Assembly: GCA_013695975.1 (NCBI GenBank)
Contig: JACCZL010000337.1
Location: 1-6,804, forward strand
DNA length: 6,804 nt
Direction of reading: 5' to 3'
Source of the DNA: Chloroflexota bacterium
GTDB lineage: Bacteria; Chloroflexota; UBA6077; JACCZL01
Below are positions 1 to 5,083 of the stretch, piece by piece (the first letter of the stretch is position 1; each line of letters opens with the position of its first letter). A program made the translations under genes and the position numbers. The notes beneath the pieces are model-generated. The model saw only the letters and a program-made list of their open reading frames with translations. It made no database searches and had not been told where the DNA came from.

Positions 1-2
1 GC

Positions 3-1835
3 GAGACCCCGCGGGAAGAACCGCCGCCCGTACTCATTCAGGACGAGGCCGCGCTCGACGCCCTCGTCGAGCGCCTGCGCGCCGCCGGCGAAGTCGCCGT
101 CAACCTGCAGACGACCGGCCCGGCCCCAATGCGGGCGGAGATCGTCGGCGTCGGCCTCGCGGCAAACGCCGACGACACCGCCTACATCCCGATCGGCCCT
201 CCCGAGGGTGTACAGCTCGACTGGGGCCTGGTCAGCCAACGTCTGCGGCCGATCCTGGCCGACCCAGAGATCCGTACGCGAGCCCACAACGCCAAGTTTC
301 ACCAGGTCGTCCTCGCCCGCCACGGCCTGGACCTCGACGGCCTCAACTTCGACACGATGATCGCCGCCTACCTGCTCGAGAGCTCCCAGCGGGCCCTCGC
401 CCTACGCGATCTCGCTTGGTCCAAGCTCCAGCTCGAGCTGCCAGCCGCCAGTACGCTCCTCGGGACCGGCCGCGCGGCTACCACGATGGACCGCCTCCCA
501 CTCGAGCAGGTCGGCGCCTACGCCTGCGGAGAGGCAAGCGCCGTCTGCCGCCTCGTTCCGATGCTGAGCGACGAGCTCGAAAGCTCCGGCCTCGCGAGCC
601 TATTCCGCGACATCGAGCTCCCCCTGGTTCCGGTCCTGGCCAGGATGGAGCAGAATGGCGTCGCGGTCGACGCCGCCTACCTCAACACGCTGAGCCGCGA
701 GCTGGCAGGGCGACTCGGCGAGATCGAGACCCAGATCTATCAGCACGTCGGCCACCATTTCAACATCGGCTCGACCCAGCAGCTTGCCCAGGTGCTCTAC
801 GACGAGCTAAAGCTACCGCGCTCCCGTCGCACCCGCACCGGTCACGCATCCACCGGAGCGGAAGTTCTCGAAGAGCTGCGGGGGGCCCATCCGATCGTCG
901 AGCTCGTGCTCGAGCACCGCCAGCTTCAGAAGCTCAAGTCCACCTACGTCGACGCTCTCCCACTCCTGATACATCCCGAGACCGGACGGGTCCACACTTC
1001 GTTCAACCAGACCGTCGCCAGCACTGGCCGGCTCTCCAGCTCCGACCCGAACGTCCAGAACATCCCCATCCGTACCGACCTCGGCAAGCGGGTTCGCCGC
1101 GCCTTCATCACCGGCTCCCCCGAGACCTGCCTGCTGAGCGCCGACTACAGCCAGATCGAGCTGCGCATCCTCGCCCACGTCACCCGCGATCCCACCCTTG
1201 TCGAGGCCTTCGCCGAGCGCCAGGACATCCATGCCGCCACCGCCGCCGAGGTCATGGACATCCCGATCCAGGACGTCACCGCCGACATGCGCCGCCTGGC
1301 AAAGATCGTCAACTTCGGCGTCCTGTACGGCATGTCCGAATTCGGCCTCTCCCAGCAGACCGGCCTGCCGCCCGAGCAGGCAGGGGCGTTCATCCGCCGC
1401 TACTTCGAGCGCTTCGACACCGTCAAGGCCTATCAGGAAGGCATCCTCCGCGAGGCCGAGCAGCGCGGCTACGTCACCACCCTCCTCGGCCGCCGTCGCT
1501 ACATCCCCGAGCTGAGCAACAAGGTCTACGCCGTCCGCGCGGCCGGCCAGCGGATGGCGATCAACCACCCAATCCAGGGCACTGCCAGCGACATCGTCAA
1601 GACCGCGATGATCCAGGTCCAACGGTTCATCGACGAGCATAGCCCGGGCACCCTGATGGTCCTCCAGGTTCACGACGAGCTGCTTTTCGAGATCCAGCGC
1701 CACCAGCTCGACGCGCTCCTGCCCAACCTCTGCCAGATCATGGAAGGCGCCACGACCCTCTCGGTCCCGCTCCAGGTCGACCTGAAAGTCGGCCCCAACT
1801 GGGAAGAGATGCAACCATGCTCCTCCCATGCCTGA
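3..1835 (+). CDS. polA: DNA polymerase I, C-terminal (Klenow-equivalent) part; 5' end outside the window
   Basis: Family A DNA polymerase for gap filling in excision repair and Okazaki-fragment maturation. The frame is open to the left edge, so the 610 visible residues are the end of a longer protein. Whether a 5'-nuclease domain precedes them cannot be seen. Residues about 10-190 match the 3'-5' exonuclease-like domain, but the metal ligands are changed: compared with E. coli Pol I, D355 is Asn (codon 102-104), E357 is Gln (108-110), D424 is His (300-302) and D501 is Glu (531-533). Proofreading is therefore probably absent, as in Taq Pol I. The polymerase domain is intact. Motif A DYSQIELR has its Asp at 1143-1145. 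Motif B RRLAKIVNFGVLYG has Lys at 1302, Phe at 1314 and Tyr at 1326. Motif C is VHDEL, with Asp-Glu at 1674-1679. Motif B carries Phe at the ddNTP-discriminating position. The stop codon overlaps the start of the next gene by 8 bp, which suggests co-translation. The identification is secure. Confidence 0.97.
   Translation, partial: ETPREEPPPVLIQDEAALDALVERLRAAGEVAVNLQTTGPAPMRAEIVGVGLAANADDTAYIPIGPPEGVQLDWGLVSQRLRPILADPEIRTRAHNAKFHQVVLARHGLDLDGLNFDTMIAAYLLESSQRALALRDLAWSKLQLELPAASTLLGTGRAATTMDRLPLEQVGAYACGEASAVCRLVPMLSDELESSGLASLFRDIELPLVPVLARMEQNGVAVDAAYLNTLSRELAGRLGEIETQIYQHVGHHFNIGSTQQLAQVLYDELKLPRSRRTRTGHASTGAEVLEELRGAHPIVELVLEHRQLQKLKSTYVDALPLLIHPETGRVHTSFNQTVASTGRLSSSDPNVQNIPIRTDLGKRVRRAFITGSPETCLLSADYSQIELRILAHVTRDPTLVEAFAERQDIHAATAAEVMDIPIQDVTADMRRLAKIVNFGVLYGMSEFGLSQQTGLPPEQAGAFIRRYFERFDTVKAYQEGILREAEQRGYVTTLLGRRRYIPELSNKVYAVRAAGQRMAINHPIQGTASDIVKTAMIQVQRFIDEHSPGTLMVLQVHDELLFEIQRHQLDALLPNLCQIMEGATTLSVPLQVDLKVGPNWEEMQPCSSHA
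1828..1835 (+). promoter_or_regulatory. 8-bp stop/start overlap, polA to mutM-1 (translational coupling)
   Basis: The sequence ATGCCTGA holds the ATG of mutM-1 and, in another frame, the TGA stop of polA. No good Shine-Dalgarno motif sits 5-12 nt before the ATG; the bases just upstream are pyrimidine-rich (CTCCTCCC). Ribosomes finishing polA could re-initiate here. The overlap is seen directly; coupling is inferred. Confidence 0.6.
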
Positions 1836-2715
1836 GCTGCCCGAGGTCGAGACCCTCCGCCGCGACTTGTCGCGGAGCTTGATTGGCCGTCGCTTTGTGC
1901 GCGTCGACCGGCGGCTGCCAAAGGTCTTCGTGACGCCGACGGGCCTCGATGCACAGGAGCTAGTCGCCAAGACGGTGCTCGCCCTTCGGCGGCGGGCGAA
2001 GTTCCTGATCTTCGACCTCTCAGATGAGCTGGCGCTGGTCTTCCATCTGCGCCTGGCTGGTCAGCTCGTCCATCGCGCTGCCGATGGCGCTACGCTCGCC
2101 GAAGGCGGACATCCGGTCCCCGCCTTCGGAGCCCCGCTCCCCCACAAATCGACCCATCTCGTCTTCCACTTTGACGATGCGAGCACCCTCTACCTGACCG
2201 ACATTCGCCAGTTCGGTCGGGTCTGGCTCCTCCCATCCGAGGCGGTAGACCCATTCCTGGCGCGGGCGCGCCTCGGCCCCGAGCCGCTCGACCCCGAGTT
2301 CACCGTGGACATCCTGGCCGAGCGCCTGGCCCGACGCCCCCGCGCACCCCTGAAGCCGCTTCTGCTCGATCAGACATTCCTCGGCGGCGTCGGGAACATC
2401 TACGCCGACGAGATCATCTTCGCGTCGAGGCTCGGTCCAGGCACCCGGGCCGGCGAGGTCGACCGGGCGGGCATCGAGCGCCTGCACAGCGCGATCCGCT
2501 CGGTCCTCGAGTTCGCCGTCCGCGAAGGCGTAGCCCAGGTCCTCAACGGCAAGGTCCTGCCCGGCCGCGACTTCCCACGGGTTCACGGTCGAGCCGGCCA
2601 GCCCTGCCCAACCTGCACCGCCCCGATCGTGAAATCCCGCTTCGGCGGTCGTGGCACCTACACCTGCCCATGCTGCCAGCCGAGCGCCGACGACGCACGC
2701 TCTTCACATGCCTGA
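1828..2715 (+). CDS. mutM: Formamidopyrimidine-DNA glycosylase, diverged paralog (mutM-1)
   Basis: Fpg/MutM family bifunctional DNA glycosylase/AP lyase, 295 residues, predicted to excise oxidised purines such as 8-oxoguanine and FapyG. The start is fixed by chemistry: MPELPEVET exposes Pro2, the Schiff-base nucleophile, followed by the catalytic Glu3. Other landmarks are Lys58 (RRAKFL), the H2TH region with Lys176 and GVGNIYADE (Asn190), and a zinc finger C260-x2-C263-x16-C280-x2-C283 with Arg275. Three departures from the norm are visible. The void-filling triad reads Leu76, Arg127, Phe129, where E. coli Fpg has Met, Arg, Phe. About 15 extra residues lie between the LAGQL and HLVFHF segments. 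The segment before VHGR, which includes the 8-oxoG capping loop, is about 5 residues shorter than in E. coli and lacks the usual GGTT/GTSF pattern. No Shine-Dalgarno site is well placed: GGGAAGAG at 1801-1808 ends 19 nt before the ATG. Translation is therefore probably coupled to polA. Family membership is firm; substrate preference is uncertain and could differ from MutM proper. Confidence 0.93.
   Translation: MPELPEVETLRRDLSRSLIGRRFVRVDRRLPKVFVTPTGLDAQELVAKTVLALRRRAKFLIFDLSDELALVFHLRLAGQLVHRAADGATLAEGGHPVPAFGAPLPHKSTHLVFHFDDASTLYLTDIRQFGRVWLLPSEAVDPFLARARLGPEPLDPEFTVDILAERLARRPRAPLKPLLLDQTFLGGVGNIYADEIIFASRLGPGTRAGEVDRAGIERLHSAIRSVLEFAVREGVAQVLNGKVLPGRDFPRVHGRAGQPCPTCTAPIVKSRFGGRGTYTCPCCQPSADDARSSHA
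2708..2715 (+). promoter_or_regulatory. 8-bp stop/start overlap, mutM-1 to mutM-2 (translational coupling)
   Basis: The same eight bases, ATGCCTGA, join the TGA stop of mutM-1 to the ATG of mutM-2. Again no ribosome-binding site is well placed. Both upstream proteins end in the residues SSHA. The arrangement favours re-initiation and keeps the two glycosylases on one message. Confidence 0.6.
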
Positions 2716-3556
2716 GCTCCCCGAGGTCGAGACGACCGCGCGCGGATTGCGCGAGCGGATCGTCGGCAAGCGCATCGCCGAGGTCAGTGGCATCGACTGG
2801 CCGCGGATGCTCCCCAACGCTGCGCCCGAGCTGCTCGCGGCGGTCCTCCCGAGCCTGACCGTCGAGCTGGTCGACCGGCGCGGCAAGTATCTCATCCTCG
2901 GCTTGAGCGACGACCGATGGCTCACGATCCACCGCAAGATGAGCGGCAACCTCGTCTTCGACCCCGATGGCGCCTCGCTGCTCGCGCCCCACACCCACCT
3001 CGTCATCCACTTCGAGGACTCGAGCGAGCTGCGCTTCGTCGACCCCCGCAAGTTCGGCCGGGTCTATCTCTTCCTCGACCGCGAGGAGCTGGATCGGTTC
3101 CTCGCCCAACGCCTCGGCCCCGAGCCCCTGGCCGACCTGACCGTGGCCCGCCTACGCTCCCTCGTCGAGGGCCGCCGAGGACGCCTCAAGTCACTACTCC
3201 TCGACCAGCGCTTCCTCGCCGGCATCGGCAACCTCTACGCCGACGAGATCCTCTGGGACGCCCGCCTCCACCCGGAGCGCTCCGCGGGGTCCCTGACCCG
3301 GCCCGAGCTGCGGCGCCTCGCCGACGCAATCGTCCGCGTCCTGACCGAGGCCATCCAACGGCGGGGCACGTCGTTCTCCACCTACCTCGACGCCAGCGGC
3401 CAACCCGGCGAGAACCAGAGCTCCCTCCAGGTCTACGGCCGCGCCGGCCTCCCCTGCCCCCGCTGCGCCCGCCCCATCGAACGTCGGGTCATCGCCCAGC
3501 GCGGCACCTGGCTCTGCCCCCACTGCCAGCGCCTACCACGCCCAGCCGTCCCGTAG
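2708..3556 (+). CDS. mutM: Formamidopyrimidine-DNA glycosylase, canonical copy (mutM-2)
   Basis: A second Fpg/MutM glycosylase/AP lyase of 282 residues, the more canonical of the two. An in-frame ATG exists at 2651, but the ATG at 2708 is chosen because only it gives an N-terminal MPELPEVET with Pro2 as nucleophile and Glu3 as acid catalyst. Lys60 (RRGKYL), the void-filling triad Met78, Arg114 (DPRKFG) and Phe116, Lys161 and Asn175 (GIGNLYADE) of the H2TH domain are all present. A full-length capping-loop region follows (RGTSFSTYLDASGQPG, then LQVYGR). The zinc finger is C250-x2-C253-x16-C270-x2-C273 with Arg265 in QRGTW. Length and motif spacing match E. coli Fpg apart from a short C-terminal tail. 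It overlaps the previous gene by 8 bp and has no clear ribosome-binding site of its own, so translational coupling is likely. Its TAG stop lies inside the palindrome at 3553-3580. This is probably the main 8-oxoguanine glycosylase of the cell. Confidence 0.96.
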   Translation: MPELPEVETTARGLRERIVGKRIAEVSGIDWPRMLPNAAPELLAAVLPSLTVELVDRRGKYLILGLSDDRWLTIHRKMSGNLVFDPDGASLLAPHTHLVIHFEDSSELRFVDPRKFGRVYLFLDREELDRFLAQRLGPEPLADLTVARLRSLVEGRRGRLKSLLLDQRFLAGIGNLYADEILWDARLHPERSAGSLTRPELRRLADAIVRVLTEAIQRRGTSFSTYLDASGQPGENQSSLQVYGRAGLPCPRCARPIERRVIAQRGTWLCPHCQRLPRPAVP

Positions 3557-3580
3557 GGGCGCGATAAATCGCGCCCCTAC
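3553..3580. repeat. 28-bp palindrome between convergent genes (REP-like; possible bidirectional terminator)
   Basis: The arm GTAGGGGCGCGA at 3553-3564 is perfectly complementary to 3569-3580, giving a 12-bp G/C-rich stem with a TAAA loop. The left arm contains the TAG stop codon of mutM-2 (3554-3556). The right arm ends 6 bp before the last codon (TAA on the minus strand) of the peptidase gene. Neither side carries a T-run, so it is not a textbook intrinsic terminator. It resembles short G/C palindromes of the GTAGGGGCG... type that I recall as dispersed at gene ends in Chloroflexota genomes. It may protect the 3' ends of both messages or help terminate them. Confidence 0.75.
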
Positions 3581-3586
3581 GGCGGG

Positions 3587-4846
3587 TTATCTCAGCAAGC
3601 GGGCGAACCGATCCTGGCTCTTGAAGGGCCCGACGACGGCGAGGTTGAGCCGGTTCTCCTGGAAGACGTCCTCCGCGACGCGCTTGACGTCGTCGGCACC
3701 GACCCGGTCGATCGCGGTCAATACGTCGTCAACAGTGAGGATCTCGTCGCGGAGCAGCTCCTGCCCACCCATCCAGGACGAGACGGCACGGGTGTCCTCC
3801 ATGCGGAGCTGCATGCGGCCCTTGATGAACTCTTTGGCCTTGGTCAGCTCGGCCTCGGGTACACCCTCCTTCATCCGCGCCGCTTCGGCCAGCAGTGCCC
3901 GAATCGTCTGATCGGTCTTCTTCGGCTCGACGCCCGCCCCGATCACCAGAGCCCCGGCGTCGCGGAAGTGGCTGACGTAGGAATGGACGTCATACGCGAG
4001 CGCCAACCGCTCGCGGACCTCCAGGAACAGCCTCGACGACATCCCCTCGCCCAGCACCGTGTTCAGGACGTCGAGGATGAACCGATCCGGGTGGCTGCTG
4101 GAAAACCCTGGCACGGCGATCGACAGGTGCGCCTGCTCGGTCCGCTTCGACTTCAACGCCACCCGCTGCGCTGTCTGACCGTCGATCGCCGGATACCAGG
4201 TCCCGAACGGCGCCCGCTCCCAGGCTCCGAGATGCTCGTTCGCCAGTGCGACCACGTCGGCGTGTGAGACGTTGCCGGCCACTGACAGGACGGTGTTCTG
4301 CGGGGCGTAGTGCGCCGCGACGTAGCCGCGAATGTCGTCGCGTGTAAGCGCCGAAACCGTCTGCTTCGACCCACCAGGATCGCGGCCCAGCGGCTGCTCC
4401 GGCCAGAGCACGTCGTCGATCAGCAAGCCGACCAGGTCGCCGGGACTGTCCTCGGTCATTGCCAGCTCTTCGAGGATGACCTGTCGCTCCTTCTCGATCT
4501 CCTCAGCCTGGAGCTGCGAATGGAGCAGCGCGTCGGCCAGGACGTCGAGGCAGCGGGCGAAGTGCTGATGCCCGACTTTCGCCCAGTAGACCGTCAGCTC
4601 CTTGTCAGTCGCCGCGTTCATGACGCCGCCGATCCCCTCGATCTCCTCGGCGATCTGCTGGGCCGTCGGCCGCCGCTCAGTGCCCTTGAAGAGCATATGC
4701 TCGAGGAAGTGCGACGCCCCGGCCAGCTCGTCGCTCTCGTAGCGCGAACCGGCCCCCACGTAAAAGCCCACGCTGACCGATCGAGTGTGCGGCATCGAGC
4801 TGCTCACGACCCGCAGCCCATTCTCCAGGACAGTCTTGTCGAACAT
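3587..4846 (-). CDS. M16B family zinc metallopeptidase (processing-peptidase-like)
   Basis: A 419-residue protein of the insulinase/mitochondrial-processing-peptidase superfamily, predicted to be a cytoplasmic zinc endopeptidase that acts on peptides or unfolded segments. The inverted zinc motif HFLEH is at residues 46-50, continuing as MLFKGT. The third ligand is Glu126 or Glu127 in VILEEL, 76-77 residues after His50, as expected for M16. GGVMNAATDKELTVYWAK (residues 73-90) is the typical block after the active site. The second, inactive half carries SSRLFLEVRERLALAYDV (270-287), with the conserved Arg/Tyr pair that helps bind substrate in this family. Length fits a single-chain M16B member that dimerises. 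The ATG at 4846 is preferred over one at 4963 because MFDKTVLENGLRVV is the usual family N-terminus, and the extra 39 residues would be translated through a terminator-like hairpin. The ribosome-binding site is weak (GGGGG about 13 nt upstream). No signal peptide is visible. The substrate is unknown. Confidence 0.93.
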   Translation of the reverse strand: MFDKTVLENGLRVVSSSMPHTRSVSVGFYVGAGSRYESDELAGASHFLEHMLFKGTERRPTAQQIAEEIEGIGGVMNAATDKELTVYWAKVGHQHFARCLDVLADALLHSQLQAEEIEKERQVILEELAMTEDSPGDLVGLLIDDVLWPEQPLGRDPGGSKQTVSALTRDDIRGYVAAHYAPQNTVLSVAGNVSHADVVALANEHLGAWERAPFGTWYPAIDGQTAQRVALKSKRTEQAHLSIAVPGFSSSHPDRFILDVLNTVLGEGMSSRLFLEVRERLALAYDVHSYVSHFRDAGALVIGAGVEPKKTDQTIRALLAEAARMKEGVPEAELTKAKEFIKGRMQLRMEDTRAVSSWMGGQELLRDEILTVDDVLTAIDRVGADDVKRVAEDVFQENRLNLAVVGPFKSQDRFARLLR

Positions 4847-4865
4847 GCTCGCTGCCACACCCCCA

Positions 4866-4894
4866 CAAAAAGAGGCCCGTTCCGAACGGGCCTC
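4866..4894 (-). terminator. Intrinsic-terminator-like hairpin in the 5' leader of the M16 peptidase gene
   Basis: On the minus strand, GAGGCCCGTTC pairs with GAACGGGCCTC (4884-4894 with 4872-4882), an 11-bp stem with one formally unpaired base. The closing pairs must open to give a real loop. It is followed directly by TTTTT at 4867-4871. This is the shape of a Rho-independent terminator. The T-run ends about 20 nt before the peptidase ATG at 4846, too close for a separate promoter in between. The hairpin is therefore either in the leader of the peptidase mRNA (attenuator or 5' stabiliser) or terminates upstream transcription while overlapping the next transcript. Confidence 0.8.
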
Positions 4895-4904
4895 GCCTGC
4901 CCAG

Positions 4905-4934
4905 AGTGTAGCCCCTTGCGCGGCGCTCGGGCAA
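4905..4934 (-). promoter_or_regulatory. Candidate sigma-70-type promoter for the M16 peptidase gene
   Basis: Read on the minus strand, TTGCCC (4934-4929) is followed after 18 bp by TACACT (4910-4905). Each hexamer matches four of six bases of the TTGACA/TATAAT consensus. Transcription would start near 4898, only a few bases before the hairpin at 4894-4872, so the mRNA would begin with that hairpin. The match is modest and judged by eye. Confidence 0.4.
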
Positions 4935-4989
4935 CGCGCCCAGCACCTGGGAATGCGCGTCATTCTCTTGCACCGCCAATTGCGAACAA

Positions 4990-5036
4990 GCCCTCACCCC
5001 AACCCTCTCCCCCTGGGAGAGGGTTGGGGTGAGGGC
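4990..5036. repeat. 47-bp palindromic repeat (22-bp perfect stem) in the DUF2079-M16 gap
   Basis: The arm at 4990-5011 (GCCCTCACCCC, then AACCCTCTCCC) is the exact reverse complement of 5015-5036, with a 3-nt centre CCT. From memory, this CCCTCACCCCAACCCTCTCCC-type inverted repeat recurs as a dispersed element in many unrelated bacterial genomes and often gives rise to falsely annotated short ORFs. Here it lies 47 bp after the DUF2079 stop and before the peptidase promoter. It could act as a transcription barrier or message 3'-end stabiliser for DUF2079. No T-run and no clear target-site duplication are visible. Confidence 0.85.
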
Positions 5037-5083
5037 TACTGCCAAGGTGAGGACTCGAGTCAACGTGAGAGCTCCTGGAAGGC

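Noticed and set aside
416..1642. 408-codon plus-strand frame inside polA.
   Set aside because: Its translation is almost only Arg, Pro, Ala and His, typical of a shifted frame in GC-rich coding DNA, while the polA frame shows every family motif.
813..1970. 385-codon open frame antisense to polA, and several other long minus-strand frames across 813-3523.
   Set aside because: They lie opposite well-conserved polA and mutM coding sequence, have low-complexity Gly/Ala/Asp/Arg-rich translations with no recognisable motif, and are the expected by-product of high GC at third codon positions.
2651..2707. Extended start for mutM-2 at 2651.
   Set aside because: It would bury the catalytic Pro2 inside the protein and would abolish activity; the ATG at 2708 is required.
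4847..4963. N-terminal extension of the M16 peptidase from an upstream ATG at 4963.
   Set aside because: The extra 39 residues read through the promoter-like hexamers and the terminator hairpin and match nothing in the family, whereas the ATG at 4846 gives the usual N-terminus.
4951..4965. Small inverted repeat GAATG-N5-CATTC upstream of the candidate peptidase promoter, considered as an operator.
   Set aside because: Five-base arms arise easily by chance, and no regulator gene or second copy is present in the window to support it.
4310..5032. 240-codon plus-strand frame and the shorter frame at 4785-5141 across the peptidase 5' end.
   Set aside because: They run antisense through the peptidase active-site region and then through the palindromic repeat, which gives the familiar spurious PHPNPLPLGEG-type peptide. 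No ribosome-binding site or homology is visible.
4895..5083. Possible riboswitch, T-box or small RNA between the DUF2079 and peptidase genes on the minus strand.
   Set aside because: Apart from the 22-bp palindrome and the terminator-like hairpin I see no conserved aptamer motif, no tRNA-like or T-box sequence, and the predicted start site leaves no room for one.
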